Source: Nevskia ramosa DSM 11499
GTDB lineage: Bacteria; Pseudomonadota; Gammaproteobacteria; Nevskiales; Nevskiaceae
Length of the DNA stretch: 64,000 nucleotides
Assembly (NCBI RefSeq): GCF_000420645.1
Contig: NZ_ATVI01000005.1
Coordinates: 62,001-126,000, forward strand
Reading direction: 5' to 3'
This document shows positions 45,401 to 53,855 of the stretch, in pieces (positions within the stretch are counted from its first letter, which is position 1; each line of letters opens with the position of its first letter). The notes beneath the pieces are model-generated. The model was not told the DNA's origin, searched no databases, and saw only the letters and a program-made list of their open reading frames with translations. Both the position numbers and the translations under genes were made by a program.

Positions 45401-48400
45401 ATGCCTGATTCCCCGTCGCTACTGCCGCAGGACACCGAAACCTCCCAGACTCGCAACCCGCTCCGGTTTGTCACGGCGGCGAGCCTGTTCGATGGTCACG
45501 ATGCCGCGATCAACGTGATGCGCCGCCTGATCCAGGGGCAGGGTGCGGAAGTCGTGCACCTCGGCCACAACCGATCGGTGGAAGACGTGGTTCGCGCAGC
45601 GCTGCAGGAAGACGCGGACGGCATTGCGCTTTCTTCGTATCAGGGCGGCCACAACGAATTCTTCAAGTACATGGTCGACATGCTCGCCGAGCGTGGCGCC
45701 AGCCATATCCGCGTGTTCGGCGGCGGTGGCGGCACCATCACGCCGGAAGAGATTGCCGCGCTGCACGGGCAGGGGGTGGAGCGCATCTACCACCCGAACG
45801 ACGGCAGCAAGCTCGGCCTGGTCGGCATGATCGAGGATCTGGTCAAGCGCGCCGAATCACACCGCCAGGGCAGCATCAAGCCGGGCGTGGCGACCATCGA
45901 CGACGAGATCAGCGTCGGCCGCTGGCTGTCGGCGCTCGAAGACGACATGTTCGACGAAGCGGAGCTGACCAAGCTGCGCGAGGAATGGCTGAGCAAGGGC
46001 GCCAACACGCCGGTCATCGGCTTCACCGGCACCGGCGGCGCGGGCAAGTCCTCGGCGGTCGACGAACTGCTGCTGCGCTTCCTGCAGGCGTTCCCGACGA
46101 TGCGCATCGCCGTGCTCGCCGTCGATCCGACTCGCCGCCGCTCCGGTGGCGCGCTGCTCGGCGATCGCATCCGCATGAACAGCTTGCGCAACCCGCGCGC
46201 GTTCATGCGCTCGATGGCGACCCGCCGTCAGCACGCCTCGATCAACACCGTGCTCAAGGATTGCATCGCCTTCCTGAAGAGCCTGACCTACGATCTGGTC
46301 ATCGTCGAAACCGCCGGTATCGGCCAGAGCGACTCGGAAATCGTCGACCTCGTCGACTTCCCGATCTACGTGATGACCAGCGACTACGGCGCCGCCAGCC
46401 AGCTCGAAAAGATCGACATGATCGATTACGCCGAGCTGATCGTGCTCAACAAGTTCGATCGCCGCGGTGCCGAAGACGCGCTGCGCGATGTGCGCAAGCA
46501 GTGGAAGCGCAATCGCGTGCGCTTTGATCTGAAGGACGAAGACGTTCCGGTCTATCCGACGATCGCCAGCCAGTTCAACGATCCGGGCGTGACCTGGATG
46601 TTCACCAACCTCTGCCGCCTGCTGCGCGACAAGCTCGGCCTGCCGGTCGACAAGTGGACGCCGAGCCTCGACACCACGCTCAAGGAACCGCGCGCCACGG
46701 TGCTGATCCCGGGCAACCGCACGCGCTACCTCGCCGAAATCGCCGAAGGCGGCCGCAGCATCAACCGCGATTGCGAAACGCAGTCCGATATCGCCGACCG
46801 CGCCCAGTCGCTGTGGGAAGCGCTCAAGGAGCTCGATGACGCCAAGCTGCCGAAGCCACTCGACTTCTACGCCGGTGAAGACCTCACCGCCGGCGGCGAC
46901 AACAGCCTGCTGATCCTGCGCAGCCGCTACAACGAAGCGATCAAGGGCCTGAAGTCGGATTCCATCAGCCTGCTGCGCGAGTGGCCGGCGCGCCTGAAGG
47001 GCGTGACCGACGACCAGTACGTCTATCACGTGCGCGGCAAGCCGGTGTCCGGCGACAACTACAGCGAATCCCTGAGCCACTCGAAGATTCCGAAGGTCGC
47101 CGCGCCGCGCTACGAAGGCTGGGGCGAGCTGCTGCGCTTCCTGCTCAAGGAAAACCTGCCGGGCGGCTATCCGTACACGGCCGGTCTGTATCCGTATCGC
47201 CGCGTCGGTGAAGATCCGATCCGCATGTTCGCCGGTGAAGGCACGCCGGAGCGCACCAACCGCCGCTTCCACTACCTGAGCCAGCCCGGTGCGCCGACGC
47301 GTCTGTCGACCGCCTTCGACTCGGTCACGCTGTACGGCGAAGACCCTGAAATCCGTCCGGACATCTTCGGCAAGATCGGCAACTCGGGTGTGAACATCGC
47401 CACCCTCGATGACATGAAGAAGCTCTATTCGGGCTTCGATCTCTGCCTGCCGTCGACATCCGTCTCCATGACCATCAACGGTCCGGCGCCGATGATCCTG
47501 GCGATGTTCATGAACTGCGCCATCGATCAGCAGGTCGAGAAGTATCTGAAGGAAGAGCCGGCGCGCTGGGCGGCCGCCGAGAAGAAGATCGCCGAGCTGT
47601 TCAAGGGCAAGGTTCGTCCGAGCTACTCGGGCGAGCTGCCGTCGAACAACAACAAGCTGGGCCTGGCCCTGCTCGGTGTCACCGGCGATCAGCTGGTCGA
47701 TGCCGAGACCTACGCCAAGATCAAGCGCGAAACGATGTCGGTGGTGCGCGGCACCGTGCAGGCCGACATCCTCAAGGAAGATCAGGCGCAGAACACCTGC
47801 ATCTTCTCGACCGAATTCGCGCTGCGGATGATGGGCGACATCCAGCAGTCGTTCGTCGAACGCGGCGTCCGCAACTTCTATTCGGTGTCGATCTCGGGTT
47901 ATCACATCGCCGAAGCGGGTGCGAACCCGATCAGCCAGCTCGCCTTCACGCTGGCCAACGGCTTCACCTTCGTCGAGTACTACCTCGCGCGCGGCATGAA
48001 GATCGATGACTTCGCGCCGAACCTGTCGTTCTTCTTCTCGAACGGCATGGACCCGGAATACTCGGTGATCGGCCGTGTGGCCCGCCGCATCTGGGCGCGT
48101 GCGATGCGTGAGCGCTACAGCGCCAACGAACGCAGCCAGATGCTGAAGTACCACATCCAGACGTCGGGTCGTTCGCTGCACGCGCAGGAAATCCAGTTCA
48201 ACGACATCCGCACCACCTTGCAGGCGCTGTATGCGCTGTTCGACAACTGCAATTCGCTGCACACCAACGCCTACGACGAAGCGATCACCACGCCGACCGA
48301 GGAAAGCGTGCGCCGCGCGGTCGCGATCCAGCTGATCATCAACCGCGAACTGGGCCTGAACTACTGCGAAAACCCCTGGCAGGGCAGCTTCGCCATCGAC

Positions 48401-48850
48401 CATCTGACCGATATGGTCGAGGACGCGGTGTACAAGGAGTTCGAGTCGATTTCCGAGCGTGGCGGCGTGCTCGGCGCGATGGACACCATGTACCAGCGCG
48501 GCAAGATCCAGGAAGAGAGCCTGTACTACGAGCACAAGAAGTACGATGGTTCGCTGCCGCTGATCGGCGTCAACACCTTCCTGCCGAAGGACCACGGCGG
48601 CGAGATCGCGACGACCATCGAACTGATCCGCTCGACCGATGACGAGAAAGACCAGCAGATCGATAACGTTGCGTCGTTCCGCGCGCTGCGCAACGACCTG
48701 CAGGCCGACAGCCTGAAGAACCTGCAGCAGACTGCCCGCGATCGCCGCAACATTTTTGAATCGCTGCTCGAAGCGGTGAAGTACAACTCGCTCGGCCAGA
48801 TCAGCCACGCGCTGTATGACGTTGGCGGCGAATACCGGCGCAACATGTAA
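45401..48850 (+). CDS. icmF: Fused coenzyme-B12 acyl-CoA mutase, IcmF type, with unusual specificity residues
   Basis: This 1149-residue protein has three parts. Residues 20-150 are a B12-binding domain with DGHD at 31-34 (His33 as lower cobalt ligand). Residues 200-420 are a MeaB/ArgK-like GTPase chaperone with P-loop GTGGAGKS (210-217) and NKFD (350-353). Residues 560-1149 are the mutase barrel (MFAGEGTPERTNRRFHYL, SISGYHIAEAGANP). IcmF interconverts isobutyryl- and butyryl-CoA. The specificity pair is Tyr597 (GLYPYRR; IcmF has Phe, methylmalonyl-CoA mutase has Tyr) and Gln797 (AQNTC; Gln in IcmF, Arg in methylmalonyl-CoA mutase). A segment of about 50 residues near 725-775 appears longer than in the IcmF proteins I recall. 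Confidence 0.9.
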   Translation: MPDSPSLLPQDTETSQTRNPLRFVTAASLFDGHDAAINVMRRLIQGQGAEVVHLGHNRSVEDVVRAALQEDADGIALSSYQGGHNEFFKYMVDMLAERGASHIRVFGGGGGTITPEEIAALHGQGVERIYHPNDGSKLGLVGMIEDLVKRAESHRQGSIKPGVATIDDEISVGRWLSALEDDMFDEAELTKLREEWLSKGANTPVIGFTGTGGAGKSSAVDELLLRFLQAFPTMRIAVLAVDPTRRRSGGALLGDRIRMNSLRNPRAFMRSMATRRQHASINTVLKDCIAFLKSLTYDLVIVETAGIGQSDSEIVDLVDFPIYVMTSDYGAASQLEKIDMIDYAELIVLNKFDRRGAEDALRDVRKQWKRNRVRFDLKDEDVPVYPTIASQFNDPGVTWMFTNLCRLLRDKLGLPVDKWTPSLDTTLKEPRATVLIPGNRTRYLAEIAEGGRSINRDCETQSDIADRAQSLWEALKELDDAKLPKPLDFYAGEDLTAGGDNSLLILRSRYNEAIKGLKSDSISLLREWPARLKGVTDDQYVYHVRGKPVSGDNYSESLSHSKIPKVAAPRYEGWGELLRFLLKENLPGGYPYTAGLYPYRRVGEDPIRMFAGEGTPERTNRRFHYLSQPGAPTRLSTAFDSVTLYGEDPEIRPDIFGKIGNSGVNIATLDDMKKLYSGFDLCLPSTSVSMTINGPAPMILAMFMNCAIDQQVEKYLKEEPARWAAAEKKIAELFKGKVRPSYSGELPSNNNKLGLALLGVTGDQLVDAETYAKIKRETMSVVRGTVQADILKEDQAQNTCIFSTEFALRMMGDIQQSFVERGVRNFYSVSISGYHIAEAGANPISQLAFTLANGFTFVEYYLARGMKIDDFAPNLSFFFSNGMDPEYSVIGRVARRIWARAMRERYSANERSQMLKYHIQTSGRSLHAQEIQFNDIRTTLQALYALFDNCNSLHTNAYDEAITTPTEESVRRAVAIQLIINRELGLNYCENPWQGSFAIDHLTDMVEDAVYKEFESISERGGVLGAMDTMYQRGKIQEESLYYEHKKYDGSLPLIGVNTFLPKDHGGEIATTIELIRSTDDEKDQQIDNVASFRALRNDLQADSLKNLQQTARDRRNIFESLLEAVKYNSLGQISHALYDVGGEYRRNM

Positions 48851-48903
48851 TGCGGCTGCGCGTCGGTGCCAAGGTTGCGGGATCACATTTTCGGAGTAGC
48901 GCC

Positions 48904-49218
48904 ATGAATCATCCGAAGTCGACCCGCAGCCTTGGCGCTGCGAGCTTGCTGTTCGCCGCCGTAGGTCTTGCAGCCTGCGGCTCGATCCGCACGCAGATGA
49001 ACGAGGTGGTGATCACTGCAATCCCGAACGAGACCGCCGCCTGTACCTATGCGGGTTTCGTGGCGGTCGACAGCGTCGAAGGCCTCAAGAACGTGGGCAT
49101 GGACCAGTTGCGGGCGCAGGCGGTACGGCTCAAGGCCAATACCGTGCTGGTCAGTTCCTATTCGGCCTCGCGTGATGGCAAGGCTTTTGTCTGCGATCCG
49201 CCGCTGAAGCCGCGCTGA
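48904..49218 (+). CDS. Small lipoprotein, DUF4156-like
   Basis: The ATG at 48904, with GGAG upstream, gives 104 residues. A short basic N-terminus and hydrophobic stretch end in the lipobox LAAC, followed by GS, so it should be lipidated at that Cys and sorted to the outer membrane. The mature part (about 75 residues, with a Cys in AACTYAG and one in VCDPP) resembles DUF4156 lipoproteins of unknown function. It lies 53 bases after the mutase gene and is probably unrelated to it in function. Confidence 0.7.
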   Translation: MNHPKSTRSLGAASLLFAAVGLAACGSIRTQMNEVVITAIPNETAACTYAGFVAVDSVEGLKNVGMDQLRAQAVRLKANTVLVSSYSASRDGKAFVCDPPLKPR

Positions 49219-49232
49219 GCGCACAAATACCT

Positions 49233-49320
49233 GTCATTCCCGCGCAGGCGGGAATCCAGTTTTGACGTTCACACATCGCTGGCAACAGAGAACTGGATCC
49301 CCGCCTGCGCGGGGATGACG
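49233..49320. repeat. Dispersed palindromic repeat, copy 3
   Basis: An 88-base imperfect inverted repeat begins GTCATTCCCGCGCAGGCGGG and ends GCGGGGATGACG, with CCAGTTTTGACGT and AACTGGAT inside. It closely matches copy 1 at 8901, including the centre (CACA, then CGCTGGCA). It lies between convergent genes and may double as a terminator. Confidence 0.75.
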
Positions 49321-49339
49321 ACGGATTGTCTGTCTGGCC

Positions 49340-50134
49340 CTACTGGCTACGGCCCTTGAACTGGGCTGGCCGCTTGGCAAGGAAGGCGCTGACGCCTTCG
49401 CGAAAGTCGGCCGTCCTGGTGTTCGCCGAGAACGCATCGCGTTCGGCTTCCAGTTGTTCGCTCAGGCTGCGGTCGTAAGTCTTCTCGACCAGCCGCTTGT
49501 AGTTGCCGTAGGCCTGCGTCGGGCCGTTGGCGAGCTTGGTTGCCAGTTCGGCCGTGCTCGCTGCCAGCGCGTCGGCGGCCACCACCTTGTAGATCAGGCC
49601 GGCTGCCAGCGCCGCTTCGGCGTCCAGGGTTTCGCTGAGAAACATCAACTGGGCAGCCTTGTTGCGGCCGAGCAGGCGCGGCAGGAAGTAGGTGCCGCCG
49701 CAGTCCGGCGAGGCACCGATACGGTCATAGGCAATCATGAAGCGGGTGCCCTGGGCAGCGATGACCAGATCGCAGGCGGTCATCAGCGACAGGCCGGCTC
49801 CGGCGACGGCACCGTGCACCGAGGCAATCACCGGCGCGTCGATGTTGCGCAGTGTTTCGACCAGCACATGCAGCGCATTGAGCAGATCGTCCGCCACCTG
49901 ATCGGCGACCTCGAAATCCTTCGCGAAGCTGGCCAGATCGCCACCGGCGATGAAGGCGCGGCCGTTGCCGCGCAGCACCACACAACGCACCCGAGCGTCG
50001 TCGCGAATCTCCAGCGCGACATCGCGCAGCGCTTGGGCCAGCGGCACGTTGAGCGCGTTCATCACCTCGGGGCGATTGATGGTGATCGTCGCGATGCCGG
50101 AGGCGGCATCGAGAGACAGTTCGGCAAGGCTCAT
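49340..50134 (-). CDS. Enoyl-CoA hydratase/isomerase-family protein (PaaG-like)
   Basis: The ATG at 50134 gives 264 residues. It has NRPEVMNALNVPLAQAL, the oxyanion segment AFIAGGDLASF, and AVAGAGLSLMTACDL. The first hydratase Glu is replaced in IAYDRIGASPDCGGTYFLP, which carries the PaaG-type Asp. The tail AFLAKRPAQFKGRSQ links it to the paralogues at 7030 and 42871. It lies 25 bases upstream of nothing co-directional except the phosphatase gene at 50160, which precedes it on the minus strand, so the two may be co-transcribed. Function: probable enoyl-CoA isomerase, substrate unknown. Confidence 0.75.
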   Translation of the reverse strand: MSLAELSLDAASGIATITINRPEVMNALNVPLAQALRDVALEIRDDARVRCVVLRGNGRAFIAGGDLASFAKDFEVADQVADDLLNALHVLVETLRNIDAPVIASVHGAVAGAGLSLMTACDLVIAAQGTRFMIAYDRIGASPDCGGTYFLPRLLGRNKAAQLMFLSETLDAEAALAAGLIYKVVAADALAASTAELATKLANGPTQAYGNYKRLVEKTYDRSLSEQLEAERDAFSANTRTADFREGVSAFLAKRPAQFKGRSQ

Positions 50135-50159
50135 CGGAACTCCGGAAACGAAGGGGAAA

Positions 50160-50939
50160 TCAGTGGACCAGCAGACGGCCGGCAAGGCGGCTGCGCTGGC
50201 TGTCGTCGAGGCCGATCGCCTCGGCGAGATAGATGTCGATCGAGCCGTGATCGGCCACGATCCTGGCGACTGCCGAATCAAGGTATTCGGCACGCGCGGC
50301 GATGATCGCGGCGAGCATGTCCGGCGGCGCGCTGATGCCGATCAGTTCGTGCAGCAGGGCGGCAACCTTGTGCTGCAGCGAGGCGCGGCTGGCGGCATCG
50401 TTGGAGCGCAGGTAATCGCCGAGCACGGCCTCATCCGGTACGCCGACCGCGTGTAGCAGCATCGCCACGACGAAGCCGGTGCGATCCTTGCCGGCCGTGC
50501 AGTTGACGACCAGCGGCAGCTGCTCGGTCTCTTCGTCGAGCAGCAAGGCGAACACCCGCTTGAGCACCGGCGCGCAGACCATCGGCAGGTCGCGGTACAG
50601 ATGGCGCATCAGTGCCGCGGCACCTTCGGCGGTTGCGTTGTTGCGCAGCTCGCTGACCAGTTCCGGCATCAGCACGCGGATATCGGTGGCGACCGACAGA
50701 TTCAGGACCCGCGGTTCGGCACCGATCGGCCAGCGATGCGGCCGCTGCAGGCGCTCGCCATCGCTACGGAGATCGCAGCAGACCTTTGGCGACAGGCTGG
50801 CGAGTTGGACGAGATCGTCGGCATCGAGCGCGTCGAGGGCATCGGACCGGTAGACGAGGCCGGCGCGGGTCTGGCGACCGTCACGGGTGGGCAAGCCGCC
50901 GATATCGCGGAAGTTCGGCGCAGTCTTGAGCAGGGTCAT
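50160..50939 (-). CDS. Tyrosine-protein-phosphatase-like protein (Y_phosphatase3 family)
   Basis: This 259-residue protein begins with APNFRDIGGLPTRDGRQTRAGLVYRSDAL, the start of the PF13350-type phosphatases. The active-site loop is VVNCTAGKDRTGFV (Cys-x5-Arg), with the general acid likely in the preceding region. The C-terminal helices resemble lipid/tyrosine phosphatases such as mycobacterial PtpB. It could act on phosphoproteins or phosphoinositide-like substrates. Its relation to the neighbouring acyl-CoA genes is unclear. Confidence 0.85.
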   Translation of the reverse strand: MTLLKTAPNFRDIGGLPTRDGRQTRAGLVYRSDALDALDADDLVQLASLSPKVCCDLRSDGERLQRPHRWPIGAEPRVLNLSVATDIRVLMPELVSELRNNATAEGAAALMRHLYRDLPMVCAPVLKRVFALLLDEETEQLPLVVNCTAGKDRTGFVVAMLLHAVGVPDEAVLGDYLRSNDAASRASLQHKVAALLHELIGISAPPDMLAAIIAARAEYLDSAVARIVADHGSIDIYLAEAIGLDDSQRSRLAGRLLVH

Positions 50940-51017
50940 GATCGGAATTCTGGGGAATGGACGGCAAGTCCACGCAACATCGCCGCCAACACCCCGATCA
51001 AGCGTCTGATGCAGCCG

Positions 51018-52097
51018 TCAGGGAGTGCCCGACGGCACGAACTTGTCGGCATGGATTCTATCCGCTTGCACGCCCAGCTCGATCAGGCGCCGCTCAACCG
51101 CTTCGACCATGCCGAGATTGCCGCAGATGAAAGCGGCGGTATCGCGGTAGTCGATACCGAGCGCCGGTGTCAGCGCGGCCGTGACCAGACCACGCAAGCC
51201 AGCCCAACTGGAACCGGTTGGTTCGTGTGACAGGATCGGAATCACCCGCAGGCGATCACCGGCCTTGGCCTGAAGCTCGGCCAGATGGGTATCGGCAAAC
51301 AGGTCCTTTTCGCTGCGCACGCCGAACACGATCGTGAAACGCGCGGTCTCCGAACGCTGCAGGCGATCGCCGACGATCGACAGGATCGGCGCCAGGCCGG
51401 TGCCGCCGGCAACGCAGAGGCCGTCACGATCGAGATCGTCGACACCCATGACGCCGAACGGACCTTCGACCCAAAACTTGATGCCACTGCGGTCCTCGGC
51501 AAACAGCCACTCCGAAAACCGGCCGCCGGGCAGGCGCTTGACCAGGAAGCCGACTTCGCCGGCCGGGCTGCCATCGGCGGCGGGCACGTCGTAATACGAA
51601 TAGCTGCGCCGCGTGAACGAGCCGGATTCGGCGATCGTGCAGTACTGGCCAGCGTTGAACGCCACCGCGTCATCGAGCTTCAGGCGCAGGTCGATGACCT
51701 CGCCGGGCAACCGCTGCCAGCGCGTGACCAGCGCCGACACGGTGCGCACCGGCAACTGCGCGCCATTGCCGAGCTTCACGTCGAGCACCAGATCGGTCCG
51801 CACCTTGGCCTGGCAGGCGAGCACGAAACCGGCCTCGATCTGCTCGTTGCTCAAGGGCGACAGTGCCAGATCGACCATCGGGCTGACCCGGCCATCGACC
51901 AGCCGTGTCTTGCAGGTGCCGCAGACGCCGACCCGGCAGTTGTGCGGATAGTCGATGCCCTGGTCGACCGCTGCCTTCAGCAGCATGTCGTTCCTCTTCA
52001 CCTCGAACGAGGTCTCGCCGCCATCGCGGCCACGGACGGTGATCCGGCAGTGGCCGGCCCGGGTTTCGACGGCCGGATTCTTCTCAAGCACCTGCAT
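51018..52097 (-). CDS. XylA-like ferredoxin-NAD(P)H reductase of the membrane hydroxylase
   Basis: This 359-residue electron-transfer protein has an N-terminal plant-type [2Fe-2S] domain with Cys54, Cys59, Cys62 and Cys95 (NCRVGVCGTCKTR ... LACQAK). A flavin domain (RRSYSYYDVP, then GFLVKRLPGGRFSEWL) and an NAD(P) domain (CVAGGTGLAPILSI and the terminal CGNLGMVEAVERRL) follow. The architecture equals xylene monooxygenase reductase XylA. It lies 29 bases after the AlkB/XylM-like gene on the same strand, so the two should form a two-component oxygenase. Confidence 0.9.
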   Translation of the reverse strand: MQVLEKNPAVETRAGHCRITVRGRDGGETSFEVKRNDMLLKAAVDQGIDYPHNCRVGVCGTCKTRLVDGRVSPMVDLALSPLSNEQIEAGFVLACQAKVRTDLVLDVKLGNGAQLPVRTVSALVTRWQRLPGEVIDLRLKLDDAVAFNAGQYCTIAESGSFTRRSYSYYDVPAADGSPAGEVGFLVKRLPGGRFSEWLFAEDRSGIKFWVEGPFGVMGVDDLDRDGLCVAGGTGLAPILSIVGDRLQRSETARFTIVFGVRSEKDLFADTHLAELQAKAGDRLRVIPILSHEPTGSSWAGLRGLVTAALTPALGIDYRDTAAFICGNLGMVEAVERRLIELGVQADRIHADKFVPSGTP

Positions 52098-52126
52098 GGC
52101 GATTCGCGATTCCAGTCAGGGGCCGA

Positions 52127-53263
52127 TCAGGCCGTGGCCATTGCGCCGCGTGGAGGCGCGCTCGGTGCCGGCTCGTCGTTCAGCTCGTGCCAGCCGGCGC
52201 GGGCGTTTTCGCGACGGGCGATCTCGCGTTCCTGCGGCGTCGCGCGATTCTTGTCCCAGTCCTTGAGCAGCGGCTTGATCATCATGAAGAACAGCGGCGG
52301 CACCAGCGCCAGCAGCACGCAAAGCAGGAACTGCGGCTGCTGCGGGCCGTTCGGATCTGGTTCCAGCGCGTAGAACGGCTTGTAGCTGTCGTCGTGATGA
52401 CCGGCGTGGTTGGTGATTTCCAGCGCTAGGATGCGTACCAGCGGCGTGATGTGATTCCAGGTGTGGTGCTTCTCGAAACGGCCGGGCGTTGCCGAGATCA
52501 GGCCGTAGTGATTGCAGTAATTGAACACTTCCAGAAGCATGCGCGGGCCGAAGAACAGCGAGGCCGAGGCGAGCAGCAGGCCCTTGACGCCGCCAAGCGC
52601 GAACAGCGCGGCGAGGAAGATGCCGAAATAGGACGCCTTGAACACCCAGGCATTGCGCGGGTCGTACCACTTGCGACCGCGCTTGGTCCACATCATCTTT
52701 TCGAGGTGATAGCTCTCCTTCCACTGTGCCGGGAAAGTGCGGAAGAAGTGACCGTAGACGGTGTCGCCGCGGCGGGCGTAGTCCGGGTCATCCGGCGTCG
52801 CCACGCGCATGTGGTGAGTGACCACGTGGGTGATCTCGCGCCAAGGATCGAACACCAGGCATTGGCCGATGCGGCCGAGCCAGCGCAGGAACAGACCTTC
52901 GCGATGGAACAGCTCGTGTACCGGCGGCGCGCCGATCACGAAACCGATGAACAGCGTGCTGAGGAAGGCGCCGACTTCCGACGCGGTGGTCGCGAAGTGG
53001 TCGTGCCCGATCAGCCAGGCGTAGAACAGGATGTTGACGAAGCTGGCCAGCACGGTGATCGACACGATCACGTCGTAGATCCACGCATGTCTCAGATCGC
53101 GGATCGAATAGTCGGCCTTCAGGAAGGCATCGAAGAACAGCACGCCCAGCAGCAGGGCCATGCCGACCCAGGTGTAATTGCCGCCCATCCACATGCCATA
53201 GGCGTGCGCGCTGAGGATCATCGGGGACAGCAAGTACTTGAAATAATCGAGGTTCTTGGTCAT
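52127..53263 (-). CDS. AlkB/XylM-like membrane diiron hydroxylase
   Basis: The ATG at 53263 gives 378 residues. Histidine boxes are HELFH (116-120), HVVTHH (146-151), NYCNHYG (about 253-259) and NHAGHH (about 291-296), with six or so hydrophobic segments. Pairing with a XylA-like reductase and no rubredoxin suggests a xylene-monooxygenase-type system acting on methyl or terminal carbons. It is related to, but distinct from, the hydroxylase at 36708, which has longer insertions between boxes two and three. No regulator or clear operator is seen upstream. Confidence 0.87.
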   Translation of the reverse strand: MTKNLDYFKYLLSPMILSAHAYGMWMGGNYTWVGMALLLGVLFFDAFLKADYSIRDLRHAWIYDVIVSITVLASFVNILFYAWLIGHDHFATTASEVGAFLSTLFIGFVIGAPPVHELFHREGLFLRWLGRIGQCLVFDPWREITHVVTHHMRVATPDDPDYARRGDTVYGHFFRTFPAQWKESYHLEKMMWTKRGRKWYDPRNAWVFKASYFGIFLAALFALGGVKGLLLASASLFFGPRMLLEVFNYCNHYGLISATPGRFEKHHTWNHITPLVRILALEITNHAGHHDDSYKPFYALEPDPNGPQQPQFLLCVLLALVPPLFFMMIKPLLKDWDKNRATPQEREIARRENARAGWHELNDEPAPSAPPRGAMATA

Positions 53264-53408
53264 GGCAGGTCTCGCAGGGCTACACGCCGGATCAGGCGAC
53301 GGTGCATCTTCTGCCCTCGGCCCCGACGACGGCCCATCCCATAGTTTGGTCGGCCAGTCGGTCGGTACTCCGTTTGTCGTCCGGCAATCGTGGGACAGCC
53401 GCAGAGTT

Positions 53409-53792
53409 TCAGATGTCGCCGTAAGCGCCGGCAATCACGACGACGTAGCCGTTCGGGTCCTTCAGCCAGATCTCACGATGATTGGCGTTGGGATTGAGCT
53501 TGGGCGGTTCCAGGATCTCCGCCTGGTGATCGGCCGCTCTTTGAACCGCCGCATCGAAGTGATCGGTCTGAAACCAGAGCAGCACACCGTTGCCCCAGGG
53601 CTGCACTTCCTGACTACCAAGGTGCGGATGGTGATGGGCATCCCAGTGGTGGAGCTGCAGCACCATCCTGCCGTCGAAGCTGAGCTGCTCGTACTCGGCG
53701 CCGCCGTGGCTGCTTTCAAGGCCGAGTACCAACTGGTACCAGCGACTGGTGGCTGGAACGTCGTTGACGGCGATGAGGGGTTGGGGACGCAT
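53409..53792 (-). CDS. VOC-family (glyoxalase-like) protein
   Basis: The ATG at 53792 gives 127 residues of a single vicinal-oxygen-chelate fold: PLIAVNDVPATSRWYQLVLGL at the start, LQLHHWDAHHHPH in the middle, and REIWLKDPNGYVVVIAG at the end. Possible metal ligands are His in the HHW segment and Glu in REIWL. It may be a lactoylglutathione-lyase-like enzyme or a resistance protein; the specific reaction is not evident. It lies 63 bases after puhE on the same strand and might be read through from the photosynthesis operon. Confidence 0.75.
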   Translation of the reverse strand: MRPQPLIAVNDVPATSRWYQLVLGLESSHGGAEYEQLSFDGRMVLQLHHWDAHHHPHLGSQEVQPWGNGVLLWFQTDHFDAAVQRAADHQAEILEPPKLNPNANHREIWLKDPNGYVVVIAGAYGDI

Positions 53793-53855
53793 TGGCAACT
53801 TGTGAAGTGAGGCTTCGGCGGGGCTGTTGTCGGCGCCGTCAGCCTGGAGTCGGGC

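Noticed and set aside
45857-48886. Very long open frame (about 1000 codons) antisense to the mutase gene
   Set aside because: It mirrors a real gene with full domain matches. Its product is Arg/Asp/Val/His-rich low-complexity without family motifs, a usual artefact of GC-rich coding sequence.
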